From Rhodothermales bacterium (lineage in GTDB: Bacteria; Bacteroidota; Rhodothermia; Rhodothermales; JABDKH01): 61,486 nucleotides of DNA. The notes beneath the pieces were generated by a model, which was given only the letters and a program-made list of their open reading frames with translations, ran no database searches and was not told the DNA's origin. Shown piece after piece: positions 26,403 to 35,153 of the stretch (position 1 is the first letter of the stretch; each line of letters starts with the position of its first letter). Made by a program: the position numbers and the translations under genes. The DNA lies in the NCBI GenBank assembly GCA_013002165.1, contig JABDKO010000057.1, positions 1-61,486 on the forward strand, read 5' to 3'.

Positions 26403-26567
26403 ATGTTACCTTTCGATTCCAAGCAGACAGTACCAGGCAATCAGTCCGATTTAACACAACCGGCTGATGTTCACAGCGATGTGAAAGCGTCTTTTGAGGT
26501 GATCGCCGTGATCGCCTTCTTTGTTGGATGCGCCGCTTTGTTCAGTCTTGCTGCTGGCGTCCTTTAG
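26403..26567 (+). CDS. 54-aa single-pass membrane peptide, unknown function
   Basis: A short gene with ATG 26403 and TAG 26565-26567. The first 30 residues are polar (MLPFDSKQTVPGNQS...), and residues ~32-54 form one hydrophobic transmembrane helix (VIAVIAFFVGCAALFSLAAG). It is preceded by an almost perfect SD. It ends two bases before the stop of the convergent SPOR lipoprotein. The single helix at the C-terminus resembles tail-anchored or small regulatory membrane peptides. I recognise no family. The combination of SD, TM and position supports expression. Confidence 0.6.
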   Translation: MLPFDSKQTVPGNQSDLTQPADVHSDVKASFEVIAVIAFFVGCAALFSLAAGVL

Positions 26568-26569
26568 GA

Positions 26570-27112
26570 CTAGCGAAACACACGTACAGTGTCAACTGCA
26601 ATGAACGCGCTCGGGAATACTTCCTGAACGAGTGCCAGCGCAGTCTCTGCCTCAGATCTTCGACTGAAGTTCCCAACGCGCACCCTGTAGTACGGTGACT
26701 GAAAATGCAAGTAGATTGCAAGGTCCGCCAAACCAAGTCCTTCCAGCCTCTCCTCCGGTGGCAGTGTGTCCCACCACAAATTCGCCTGAGTCTCCTTCTC
26801 CACCGCTTCGTCCTTCACCAGTGTTGAATGGATTTGAATTCGGAAACCCGATTCAATTCTCATAGACCGGTTGTCTCCCTCGTCTCCTGCCATAAGTTCA
26901 TCGGGCACGTCATGCACGATCTCGCCCGAAAGCGAAGGCGGCTCGATTTCGTAAACTCGCGAGTCAAACGTCTCTGTACCCCGAAGGTCAACGGCTGCCT
27001 GATCCGTGTTATCATCGGCGGGGCCCTGAACCGTGTTACCGCTACCTGAACAGGCAGACAGAAGCACCAGACACGCAATTGGCATCAGCGCTGTCAGAAA
27101 ATGCTGCTTCAT
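26570..27112 (-). CDS. SPOR-domain lipoprotein
   Basis: A 180-aa lipoprotein: signal sequence with lipobox LLSAC near residue 21. The C-terminal ~90 residues form a SPOR domain (FRIQIHST at its start; YYRVRVGNFSRRSEAETAL in the middle; a final strand AFIAVDTVRVF). SPOR domains bind denuded septal glycan, so envelope localisation at division sites is a reasonable inference. It follows deoC by 3 bp and is the last gene of the lipid kinase-deoC-SPOR operon. Confidence 0.82.
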   Translation of the reverse strand: MKQHFLTALMPIACLVLLSACSGSGNTVQGPADDNTDQAAVDLRGTETFDSRVYEIEPPSLSGEIVHDVPDELMAGDEGDNRSMRIESGFRIQIHSTLVKDEAVEKETQANLWWDTLPPEERLEGLGLADLAIYLHFQSPYYRVRVGNFSRRSEAETALALVQEVFPSAFIAVDTVRVFR

Positions 27113-27115
27113 ATT

Positions 27116-27973
27116 CTAGTACGACCCCGAACTCGTTAATCCTTTCATTATTTGTACTGATGCGCTTGCACCGAGTCTTGTAGCCCCGTGCGCAATCATG
27201 GTTTCCGCATCCGATTGTGAACGTACTCCACCAGAGGCCTTAACCCCCATTTCGGGACCGACAACCCGGCGCATGAGGGCGACATCTGCCGCGGTTGCAC
27301 CACCGGAAGAGAATCCCGTTGATGTTTTCACAAAGTCGGCACCAGCATTCTTGGCAAGTACCGACGCAATTACTTTTTCTTCGTCGGTTAGAAGCGCCGT
27401 TTCGAGAATAACTTTCGTAATGATTCGCGTGGATCGCGATCGACGATGGGCCACTTCAACTACAGCAGCAATGTCCGCTTCAACCGCCTCGTAACGACCG
27501 CTCTTGAGAAATCCAACATTGATGACCATGTCGAGCTCGGTAGCTCCGTCATCGACGGCCGTTTCTGCTTCGCGGGCTTTAGTCGCTGATCGAGACGCCC
27601 CGAGGGGGAAACCGATGACAGTACATACCGCGATAGGTGATCCCCGCAACAACGTAGAGGCAAGCTGAACGTAGCATGGATTGACACACACTGAGGCAAA
27701 GCAGTATTTCCGGGCATCTTCGCACAACTGCCGAATCTGTTCCTCTGTGGTTTCCGGTTTCAGAGCCGTGTGATCGATCATTCGCGCCAGGGGCGGTGCA
27801 AGATCGCAAGCGGAAAAACCATTATCAGGCCGATACGCGCTGACACCAAAACGGGCGGCTCCCGCACGTTTGATTCCTTCAAGGACGCGATGAGGGTCGC
27901 CAACCCGCGACTGGTCTCCGACTGACTCCGACAGGAGTCTCTGTATAAGGCGTTCTTTTTCAGCGTGGTCCAT
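27116..27973 (-). CDS. deoC: Deoxyribose-phosphate aldolase
   Basis: A 285-aa class I aldolase that splits 2-deoxyribose-5-phosphate into glyceraldehyde-3-phosphate and acetaldehyde. [15 protein letters not shown] starts the barrel near residue 67; the Schiff-base lysine is in [14 protein letters not shown], and VKASGGVRS holds the second active-site lysine. The first ~60 residues are an extension longer than in E. coli DeoC, as seen in several Bacteroidota. ATG 27973 is chosen because the frame beyond overlaps the upstream gene. Downstream spacing of 3 bp to the SPOR gene suggests coupling. Confidence 0.93.
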   Translation of the reverse strand: MDHAEKERLIQRLLSESVGDQSRVGDPHRVLEGIKRAGAARFGVSAYRPDNGFSACDLAPPLARMIDHTALKPETTEEQIRQLCEDARKYCFASVCVNPCYVQLASTLLRGSPIAVCTVIGFPLGASRSATKAREAETAVDDGATELDMVINVGFLKSGRYEAVEADIAAVVEVAHRRSRSTRIITKVILETALLTDEEKVIASVLAKNAGADFVKTSTGFSSGGATAADVALMRRVVGPEMGVKASGGVRSQSDAETMIAHGATRLGASASVQIMKGLTSSGSY

Positions 27974-28005
27974 GGGCGTCAAGATACACAACCTGCAAGA
28001 ATTCG

Positions 28006-28935
28006 TTATGTGATGGCTCCGTCCGGCAAAAGCATGGAAAGGGCGCCCGGTAGACAACGAACGGCTACCGTCGACGTCGCAGGCGATGCAATTTCTCCAT
28101 CCAGATGAATCGGATGCGGATCATCAAAAGTGATTAGAAGTTTCCTGGCTCGACCGGAAGTAATCTTTGGAGATGACCATTTCCCGCGTAGCCGAATGGC
28201 CGGCAGGAGCATGAGTGCCATCAAACGCGATATATCTCCCATAATAAAATAGTCGAGCTGATGATCGACTAACGATGCTTCGGGTGCCAGTTTGAAGCCT
28301 CCTCCGCTGGATCTACCATTGCATACAGATGCAAACATGAATTTCGTCTTCTCTATCGCAGTATCATCTACTACAACAGTTCCCGCCTGGTTATTCCACC
28401 CGATCAGGGTGTGCAGCGCGGCAGCCACATAGCCAGCGGACCCAAGAGATTTGTACCGGTCGACATTTTCAGCAACCCTCGCATCGTACCCAATCCCGAA
28501 TGAATTGACGAAGACGTGAGACCCCGATCCGCGTGGTCCGGACCATTCAACCATACCGCAGTCGATGTGATGAACGCTACCATCGATCAGCTGTCTCACT
28601 GCAGTATTATGATCTTTGCTAATTCCAACGAACGAGGTGAAATCATTTCCCGTACCGGTAGGAATTGGAGCGATTGCAGCGTCTACATCCTGTTCGATTA
28701 GAAAATTGGCGACAACGCCGATGGTACCATCGCCGCCGAGCACGAAAATTGTGGTCCCCACGTCAACCAACCTTGCGAGCGATTGAAGAGCTTCAGGCAA
28801 GCCGACCCGGTCGATTACGTCGACCACTGAGAAGTACTTGCCTATATGATCGATCAGATTGGCCAGACTAGCGGAAGTCAGTGCAAACCCGGATGATGGA
28901 TTGTTAAAGACGATGGCCGAGTCACCGGTAGGCAT
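28006..28935 (-). CDS. Diacylglycerol kinase-family lipid kinase (YegS/DgkB-like)
   Basis: A 309-aa DAGK-catalytic protein. VFNNPSSG at the start, the nucleotide motif LGGDGTIG near 65-72 and [10 protein letters not shown] near 91-100 are the hallmarks. The C-terminal beta-sandwich carries [17 protein letters not shown]. It probably phosphorylates diacylglycerol or a related lipid at the inner membrane. First gene of the operon with deoC (32-bp gap). It is divergent from the ABC binding-protein gene, with 56 bp between starts. Confidence 0.85.
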   Translation of the reverse strand: MPTGDSAIVFNNPSSGFALTSASLANLIDHIGKYFSVVDVIDRVGLPEALQSLARLVDVGTTIFVLGGDGTIGVVANFLIEQDVDAAIAPIPTGTGNDFTSFVGISKDHNTAVRQLIDGSVHHIDCGMVEWSGPRGSGSHVFVNSFGIGYDARVAENVDRYKSLGSAGYVAAALHTLIGWNNQAGTVVVDDTAIEKTKFMFASVCNGRSSGGGFKLAPEASLVDHQLDYFIMGDISRLMALMLLPAIRLRGKWSSPKITSGRARKLLITFDDPHPIHLDGEIASPATSTVAVRCLPGALSMLLPDGAIT

Positions 28936-28991
28936 ATTTTGCTTCCATTGCCTGACAATTCATGTATCTTGAAGCTTCCAACTTATGCAAT

Positions 28992-29933
28992 ATGGTATTC
29001 AATAGGACATCTTTTGTATCTACCGTGGTTGCGATTGGCGCATTTGTCCTGATGGTACAGGGATGCTCCAAGCCGGCTTCGGAACGGTCACCAGCGCTCT
29101 TCACGGACGCCCTCGGACGTAGCGTCATCATCCCGGATTCTGTTCGCCGGATCGTGTCGCTTGCCCCGAGCGCGACCGAAACCCTTTTTGCTGCAGGGGC
29201 TGGAGGCAAACTCGTCGGCGTTACAACATCCGACGACTATCCGCGCGAAATCGATGCCGTGCCCCGGGTAACCGCTTTCCCCGCAGTGGACTATGAACGG
29301 ATCGTCTCTCTTCAACCTGATCTCATTTTAACGAGCTCTGATGTAAACGGACCCGATATTGGCGATAGAATGAGCGAATTTGCCGTCCCGGTCTTCTACC
29401 TCGGCTCGGAGAACCTGGAAAACATCTTCGACAATGTTCGTGTTGTCGGGACGTTGACGGGCACGGCAAGTCAGGCGGAAACGCAAGCACGATTGCTGGC
29501 GCAGTCCGTTGTCCAAATTGGAACGATGACATCGTCGAACACACCCGGTGCAACTCCAAAGGTGCTTGTACTGATTGGAATTGATGAGCTTTACAGTTTT
29601 GGACACGGCAGCTACGTCCACGAGATGATTCGATATGCCGGAGGAAGAAGCATCACCGAGGACATTCCGATGGCAGCACCGGTTCTGTCAGAAGAGTTTG
29701 TGCTCGCTCAACAACCAGATGTTGTTGTCGTAGCAATGGGGCCCGACTTTTCGATGGATGATTTGATTGACTCTCACCCATCCTGGACCGAACTTCCGGC
29801 AGTCGCGAATGATCGTGTTTACAGCATCGATCCTGACCTCATATTGCGACCTGGACCACGTGTCGTTGACGGCGTTCTTTTTCTTGCGACATGGATATCG
29901 CCGGAAATGATGTCCGGTGCTGACACCGAGTAA
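28992..29933 (+). CDS. ABC importer substrate-binding lipoprotein (BtuF/FepB-like)
   Basis: A 313-aa protein. ATG 28992 gives a signal peptide with lipobox VQGC; the upstream frame to 28962 adds residues before it and is rejected. RIVSLAPSATETLFAAGAG near residue 50 is the classic start of type III (helical-backbone) periplasmic binding proteins for vitamin B12, haem or siderophores. YSFGHGSYVHEMIRYAGG and the following half are typical of the C-lobe. It overlaps the permease gene by 17 bp. Confidence 0.88.
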   Translation: MVFNRTSFVSTVVAIGAFVLMVQGCSKPASERSPALFTDALGRSVIIPDSVRRIVSLAPSATETLFAAGAGGKLVGVTTSDDYPREIDAVPRVTAFPAVDYERIVSLQPDLILTSSDVNGPDIGDRMSEFAVPVFYLGSENLENIFDNVRVVGTLTGTASQAETQARLLAQSVVQIGTMTSSNTPGATPKVLVLIGIDELYSFGHGSYVHEMIRYAGGRSITEDIPMAAPVLSEEFVLAQQPDVVVVAMGPDFSMDDLIDSHPSWTELPAVANDRVYSIDPDLILRPGPRVVDGVLFLATWISPEMMSGADTE

Positions 29934-30969
29934 TCCGACTGTGCAAAGAAGCCGCATACTTATAATTGTCCTGGCGTTTGTTGTCCTTCCGATGTCCATC
30001 ATCGCCGGGCTCGTGTTTGGCCAGGAGCCCGTGCCCCTCTCCGATGTTGCTGGTGTAATCTCATCCAAATTGTTCGGGGCCACCTCAAATGTCAGCAGCA
30101 TCAGCGAACAAATAGTCTGGAATCTGCGCGTGCCGCGGATAGTTCTCGCATGTATTGTTGGAGGTGGACTGAGTATTGTCGGAGTTGCGATGCAGGCACT
30201 CATTCGAAATCCACTTGCCGAGCCGTACATCCTTGGTATCTCCGGAGGTGCCTCCGCCGGAGCATCGCTGTTCTATCTGGGCTTTCTTCCGCCGATCATT
30301 TCGTCAGTACTATCGCTTTCAGTAGCAGCATTCGCGGGCGGGCTACTGGCCATACTACTTGTCTTCTTTGTAGCGCGCGTGGACAGACAGATAAGCGTCG
30401 CGCGCCTATTGCTGGCAGGAGTGGCTGTCTCCGCTCTCATGGGTGCCGTCACGACTTTTGTTACAATGATGTCGCCGGACCCTAACAAACTGCGCGCAAT
30501 GCTTTTCTGGCTCCTCGGGTCACTGAATGGCGCGTCGTGGTCTACGGTTGTCGTTCCGACAATCGTGGTAGGCCTCGGGACTGCGATACTCTGGATCCTC
30601 TCCCGATACCTTGACGCAATACTGCTGGGCGAAGAGCCCGCGTTCAACCTCGGGGTCCCCGTCGAAGAAATTAAGAAATTGCTAATAGTGCTTTCCGCAC
30701 TAATCACTGGAATTCTCGTTTCTGCCGCTGGAAGTATTGGATTTGTCGGGCTGGTCGTTCCACATATCGTACGGTCATTTTTCGGCATTACGCATCGCGT
30801 CCTTATACCGCTTTGTTTCCTCGTCGGAGCCGTATTTATCGTCCTTGCCGATCTCGCATCTCGCTCGCTGCTGGAAGCAAGTACCTTCCCGATCGGAGTT
30901 GTCACCGCCATCTGCGGAGTACCCTTCTTCCTGTACCTGCTTCGCCGGAAGGAGTACAGATTCGGATGA
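29917..30969 (+). CDS. FecCD/BtuC-type ABC permease
   Basis: A 350-aa inner-membrane permease with about ten hydrophobic helices. WNLRVPRIVLACIVGGGLS and ALIRNPLAEPYILGISGGA are family signatures, and GFVGLVVPHIVRSFFG near 275 is the ATPase-contact EAA-like loop. It pairs with the upstream binding protein for import of B12, haem or an iron chelate. The ATPase gene usually following is absent: the next gene is a polyprenyl synthase. No riboswitch or Fur-like site is evident upstream. Confidence 0.9.
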   Translation: MLTPSNPTVQRSRILIIVLAFVVLPMSIIAGLVFGQEPVPLSDVAGVISSKLFGATSNVSSISEQIVWNLRVPRIVLACIVGGGLSIVGVAMQALIRNPLAEPYILGISGGASAGASLFYLGFLPPIISSVLSLSVAAFAGGLLAILLVFFVARVDRQISVARLLLAGVAVSALMGAVTTFVTMMSPDPNKLRAMLFWLLGSLNGASWSTVVVPTIVVGLGTAILWILSRYLDAILLGEEPAFNLGVPVEEIKKLLIVLSALITGILVSAAGSIGFVGLVVPHIVRSFFGITHRVLIPLCFLVGAVFIVLADLASRSLLEASTFPIGVVTAICGVPFFLYLLRRKEYRFG

Positions 30970-31027
30970 CACAACAAATACCACCCACCCGCGTATATTG
31001 TGCCCCGTTTGACCTGACTGCATTGAG

Positions 31028-32041
31028 ATGACCGATGCTGTGTTGACAGTACCACCGCCCTCAAAGGTTTCCGTTACCTTGAACGATCTCCGGAAACCTG
31101 TTGAAAAAGATCTGCGTGAATTTGAGACGTATTTCAAGAACGCGATGTCGTCAAACGGAGGTCTGCTCGATCTCATAGTTCGATATTTGCTTCGACGAAA
31201 AGGGAAACAGCTTCGCCCCATTCTTGTGCTACTGTCTGCAAAAATGTGTGGCGAGACCTCGAAGTCTTCGTACCTGGCTGCCGCTCTTGTCGAGTTGTTG
31301 CACACCGCCACCCTTGTTCACGACGATGTTGTTGACACCGCTGACCAACGTCGCGGAGCCTTCTCCATTAATGCCCTCTGGAAAAACAAGATCGCAGTTC
31401 TTTTCGGAGATTTTCTCCTCAGCCGCGGACTCTTACTTGCACTCGACAACAAAGAGTACGACCTGCTACATACCATGTCCGACGCGGTTCGTCGAATGAG
31501 TGAAGGTGAAATACTGCAGATCGAAAAAAGCAGAAAGCTTGACATCGACGAGGAGACATACTACAAGATAATCTCGGACAAAACGGCATCGCTTATTGCA
31601 GCGTGTACAACTGCCGGTGCACGATCCGTTACGACTGACGACGAGGTCATTGATCGGATGAACAAGGCGGGTGAATCGTTGGGGCTGGCCTTTCAGATTC
31701 GTGACGATTTGTTTGACTACGGAATTCGAGATGTGGGCAAGCCACTTGGAATCGACCTAAAAGAACGTAAGCTTACCCTGCCACTTATTTTCTCGCTCTC
31801 GGGCGCAGAGTCGTCTGAACAACGTCGGATTCTCAAGCTGATCCGGAAGAAGAGGATTTCCGATCGGGACATCCGCTACATCGCTGACTTCGTCACAAAG
31901 ACCGGCGGGATTGAATACGCAAAGAACGCCATGATTGATCACGCTCAAACCGCATCCCGTCTGGTCGGCACGTTTCCACAATCTGAAGCGCGAGACACCA
32001 TGATGGGATTGATCGACTACACCGTCCAGCGAAAATTATAG
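31028..32041 (+). CDS. Polyprenyl diphosphate synthase
   Basis: A 337-aa all-helical trans-prenyltransferase of the IspB/HepPP synthase type. First aspartate-rich motif LVHDDVVDTADQRRG (about 96-110), second motif FQIRDDLFDYG (about 223-233), and GKQLRPILVLLS (about 58-69). It extends farnesyl-PP to a long chain, most likely the side chain of menaquinone. The start ATG 31028 is preceded by only a weak purine run. Its stop codon overlaps the proposed start region of the MBL hydrolase. Confidence 0.9.
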   Translation: MTDAVLTVPPPSKVSVTLNDLRKPVEKDLREFETYFKNAMSSNGGLLDLIVRYLLRRKGKQLRPILVLLSAKMCGETSKSSYLAAALVELLHTATLVHDDVVDTADQRRGAFSINALWKNKIAVLFGDFLLSRGLLLALDNKEYDLLHTMSDAVRRMSEGEILQIEKSRKLDIDEETYYKIISDKTASLIAACTTAGARSVTTDDEVIDRMNKAGESLGLAFQIRDDLFDYGIRDVGKPLGIDLKERKLTLPLIFSLSGAESSEQRRILKLIRKKRISDRDIRYIADFVTKTGGIEYAKNAMIDHAQTASRLVGTFPQSEARDTMMGLIDYTVQRKL

Positions 32042-32793
32042 ACAGTAGACCGCACATAGCATTTCTCGGAACCGGTGGCGCTCTGACATCACCGGACAGG
32101 ACCACAACAATGCTCGCCCTTGTTGATGCGAAGTCGACCATTCTGATTGACTGCGGCGGCGATGCCATGCATCGATGCCTGTCCTGCGGAATTGATCCGA
32201 TGTCGATACAATCCGTGTTGCTGAGCCATAAGGATCCTGACCACGTCAGCGGGTTTCCTCTCTTTATGGTCAAGCTGTGGCTTCACGGACGCAAGGAGCC
32301 TCTACCAGTCTACGGAATACCCTCCGCGTTGGATTTAGTCAAGAAGGTATATGGTGCCTTTGATCCCGGCCACTGGAAGGGCATCCACGATGTCAGGTGG
32401 ATCGAAACATCTCTGAAACCGGAAGCAGTTGTACTTGAAAATGACCAGTGGCTCATTCAAAGCTCTCCTGGAAAACACGGAGTACCGGTCGTAGGGTACC
32501 GTTTCTCCAACAAGGCTACCGGAATTCGGGTTTGTTACAGCTGCGACACCGAACCGTGCGACTCGATCGTTTCACTGGCACAGGGCTGCGATATCCTGAT
32601 ACATGAGGCTAACGGAAATATCCCCGGTCACTCTTCGACCGTCCAGGCGGCAGATGTAGCTTCTCGAGCAGGCGTCAACTCCCTGTACCTGATACACCTC
32701 TCAAAAGACCTTACTAAAGATCAGGTCGCCGCCGCAAAGGATATCTTCCCCGATACTACAGTCGCCAAAGACGGATTCATCCTCGAACTCTAA
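32035..32793 (+). CDS. MBL-fold hydrolase (RNase Z/AtsA-like) with non-standard start
   Basis: A metallo-beta-lactamase-fold protein, up to 252 aa. The fold begins with HIAFLGTGGALTSPDRTTT, read from about 32053, clearly upstream of the first ATG at 32110. No ATG, GTG or TTG occurs in this frame between the TGA at 31984 and 32110; ATT 32035, which overlaps the upstream stop codon, is the most likely start. The metal motif reads SHKDPDH, so the second His of HxHxDH is Asp. Further ligands are in KHGVP, CDTEP and LIHLS. It is probably a hydrolase of RNA or small esters in the cytoplasm. The start is uncertain. Confidence 0.7.
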   Translation: MIDSRPHIAFLGTGGALTSPDRTTTMLALVDAKSTILIDCGGDAMHRCLSCGIDPMSIQSVLLSHKDPDHVSGFPLFMVKLWLHGRKEPLPVYGIPSALDLVKKVYGAFDPGHWKGIHDVRWIETSLKPEAVVLENDQWLIQSSPGKHGVPVVGYRFSNKATGIRVCYSCDTEPCDSIVSLAQGCDILIHEANGNIPGHSSTVQAADVASRAGVNSLYLIHLSKDLTKDQVAAAKDIFPDTTVAKDGFILEL

Positions 32794-32916
32794 ACGAGTC
32801 ATGGTCATGTCAACATTTCTTCGGGCAAGGCTAAACGTTATTCAGGATCGACCCGTCTAACGGTCAAAAGAATCCAAAACACACGTGGTGACATCGAACA
32901 GGACCCCGTTCATACC

Positions 32917-33441
32917 CTGTCCCCCGAGGTTGAGCTTCTGACAAGAGCTTCGAACGGCGACACCGACGCATTCAAGAGCCTCTACGATCAGTACGTCGGC
33001 AAGGTATATGGTATTTGCCTTCGTCTGACGAATGACGTTCATCACGCTAATGACATGACACAGGAAACTTTCATCAGAGCGTGGACAAAGCTTGCATCGT
33101 TTCGGCGTGAAAGCGGATTTGGAACCTGGATTCATCGGATCGCAGTCAATACAACACTTTCCTTTATCCGATCAAACAAGAAACACCGACCGCAGGGCGA
33201 CGCAGATACGTTCGAAAAGCCGGGCTCGGCCTATGGTGCTGCAAGCTGGGATGATCGTGGCATTGACCTTGAACAAGCAATTCGAAAACTACCCGAGCGG
33301 ATGCGACTTGTCTTCATCCTGCATGACGTGGAGGGATACAAACATCATGAAATCGGTGAGATGTTAGACATAGCGTCCGGTACGTCCAAGGCGCATCTGC
33401 ACCACGCTCGAAAAAACCTTATCACGTATTTGAATCGATGA
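32917..33441 (+). CDS. ECF RNA polymerase sigma factor, start codon unclear
   Basis: Region 2 begins PEVELLTRASNGDTDAF and continues to TQETFIRAWTKLASFR; region 4 is LPERMRLVFILHDVEGYKHHEIGEML with the following helix SGTSKAHLHHARKNL. It is therefore a normal ECF sigma factor of about 174 aa. The first ATG (33055) lies inside region 2.2 and cannot be the true start. Between the preceding TAA (32791-32793) and 33055 there is no ATG, GTG or TTG in frame. CTG 32917 gives a typical ECF N-terminus. It overlaps its anti-sigma gene by 4 bp (ATGA). Family certain, start not. Confidence 0.75.
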   Translation: MSPEVELLTRASNGDTDAFKSLYDQYVGKVYGICLRLTNDVHHANDMTQETFIRAWTKLASFRRESGFGTWIHRIAVNTTLSFIRSNKKHRPQGDADTFEKPGSAYGAASWDDRGIDLEQAIRKLPERMRLVFILHDVEGYKHHEIGEMLDIASGTSKAHLHHARKNLITYLNR

Positions 33442-34571
33442 CCGTTGATAGACACATAGACGATTTGTTGAATGACTATTTCGACGATGAACTATCGTCG
33501 GAAACGAGGCGCTCTTTCGATGATCATATCGCGACCTGCGAGCGCTGTTCGAGTCTGATTCAGCAAATGGATGAACTCACCGCACTCGTCGGACGATTGC
33601 CCGAAAGCATCTCACCAAGTGCAGATCTATGGTCCAAAATCGAATCGCGGATTACACCGGACAACCAGTCAAATCATTCTCCCAGGATTCTATCGTTCAA
33701 ACCTGTGATTGGACTGGCAATCGCCGCGGCCCTCGCTGTCTCGTTCGTCATCTATATCCTTATCTCACCAACTCAGCAGTCGTGGGAGGTAATGCCAGTC
33801 GCCGGTGAGCCAACGATTGACAACGTAACTCTTTCAGGTCAGTCGAGTCTGGCGAAAGGACAAACCATCACTACCAATGAAACTTCTCGAGCGGCTGTCT
33901 CTGTTGGAAATATTGGCACAGTCGATATCCTTCCCGAAACCACAATCCAGGTAGTATCGGCCACGACGTCTGATCATCGATTCCGTATGAGCGCAGGTAC
34001 AATCCACGCGAGTATAACGGCGCCTCCACGGTTGTTTTTTGTCGAAACTCCGGCTGCTCTGGCAATCGATCTCGGCTGTGAATACACGCTGCGGGTTGAT
34101 TCTCTTGGCTGGAGTCACCTTGATGTATCGTTAGGCTATGTTGAGCTTGAGCATCCCGGCCGGTCTAGCATAGTGCCCGAAGGCTACAGGGCGATTGCAG
34201 TACCGGGCGTGGGCCCGACTGTCGCTGTAGATACGGACGCCAGTGACAGATACATGTCATTTGTCGTTGAGTATACGCTGTTCAAGAACATGAATGCGCT
34301 CGACTCGCTCCTCACCGCCTCCACATCAGTCGACGCCGTTACACTCTGGCTGATTTTGGAGAAGCACAGTTCTGACCTGGCTGACAGCCGTCAGATATAT
34401 CAACGCATCGTCGAACTGGTTGGACAACCAGATGGTGTTTCGTTCGACGAAACTGTTATCAATCGCAATGCGCTGAACATCTCAGAATGGCAAGATCACC
34501 TTGGTCTCGACCTGACACTGATGAGCTTCGAGGCGGCTTCCAAAAAGAAACGATTCCTTAAATCGAAATAG
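33438..34571 (+). CDS. Anti-sigma factor with zinc-finger, TM helix and FecR domain
   Basis: A 377-aa protein. The N-terminal ~45 residues hold the ZAS motif H30-x3-C34-x2-C37 that clamps ECF sigma factors. A transmembrane helix spans about 89-109. A FecR-like sensor domain (ETTIQVVSATTSDHRFRMSAG and following beta repeats) sits at about 130-245, outside the cytoplasm. The last ~110 residues are helical and unassigned. The 4-bp ATGA overlap with the sigma gene implies coupled translation and a fixed ratio. It should hold the sigma factor inactive until an envelope signal is felt. Confidence 0.85.
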   Translation: MTVDRHIDDLLNDYFDDELSSETRRSFDDHIATCERCSSLIQQMDELTALVGRLPESISPSADLWSKIESRITPDNQSNHSPRILSFKPVIGLAIAAALAVSFVIYILISPTQQSWEVMPVAGEPTIDNVTLSGQSSLAKGQTITTNETSRAAVSVGNIGTVDILPETTIQVVSATTSDHRFRMSAGTIHASITAPPRLFFVETPAALAIDLGCEYTLRVDSLGWSHLDVSLGYVELEHPGRSSIVPEGYRAIAVPGVGPTVAVDTDASDRYMSFVVEYTLFKNMNALDSLLTASTSVDAVTLWLILEKHSSDLADSRQIYQRIVELVGQPDGVSFDETVINRNALNISEWQDHLGLDLTLMSFEAASKKKRFLKSK

Positions 34572-34573
34572 TT

Positions 34574-35149
34574 ATGAGTCAGCTTTCAATTTCACTAGTG
34601 GTGTTTGTGCTTGTTTCCGTCTCGCTTGTCGACGCAGATCCAAAAGTCCACAAACTTGATCTCAACTCCAGTCAACAAGTCGTGGACACGACATCTTTCG
34701 TCCAGATAGCGGATAATGATGAGCCTGGAGTTCGTCTGGAAGTGTACGGGACCGTTTACAAAAGTGACGGTGTGACACCTGCAGCGGGTATTCAGGTACA
34801 CGTATATCACACGGATGCTACAGGAAAGTACGGGCGGGAAGGCGACCCGCAGGGTACGACGAGGCTTAACGGCGATATGGTCACAGGTGAAAGTGGTGAA
34901 TACCGATTCACAACTATAAAGCCTGCCAGCTACCCGGGTACAACCGCGCCGGCGCATATTCACTACCGGATCACGGTACCGGGGAAAGAGGGCGTGACAT
35001 GGTTCGCACTGGAATTTGCAGACGATGCGCACATCTCCGAGTCCAAGCGCAAGAAGGAAAAGGAAAAGGGTCGATTCTCGTCGATCATCGAACTCACTGA
35101 GAATGGTGACGGCCTTACAGGAACATTCAATCTTAAGCTTGACGGGTAA
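34574..35149 (+). CDS. Exported intradiol dioxygenase-like protein
   Basis: A 191-aa protein with a signal peptide ending near VDADP (about 1-22). The beta-sandwich core matches the C-terminal domain of intradiol ring-cleavage dioxygenases: VHVYHTDATGKYG (about 75-87), a strand GEYRFTTIKPASYPG, and PAHIHYR (126-132), which includes the H-x-H pair (His128, His130). Tyr78 and Tyr120 are the likely remaining ferric-iron ligands. Extracytoplasmic homologues are often annotated so; an aromatic substrate is not proven. It starts 2 bp after the anti-sigma stop, so it is probably in the sigma operon. Confidence 0.75.
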   Translation: MSQLSISLVVFVLVSVSLVDADPKVHKLDLNSSQQVVDTTSFVQIADNDEPGVRLEVYGTVYKSDGVTPAAGIQVHVYHTDATGKYGREGDPQGTTRLNGDMVTGESGEYRFTTIKPASYPGTTAPAHIHYRITVPGKEGVTWFALEFADDAHISESKRKKEKEKGRFSSIIELTENGDGLTGTFNLKLDG

Positions 35150-35153
35150 ACCA

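Noticed and set aside
30273-31064. 263-aa minus-strand ORF
   Set aside because: Antisense shadow of the BtuC-type permease; Ser/Thr/Arg-rich with no fold.
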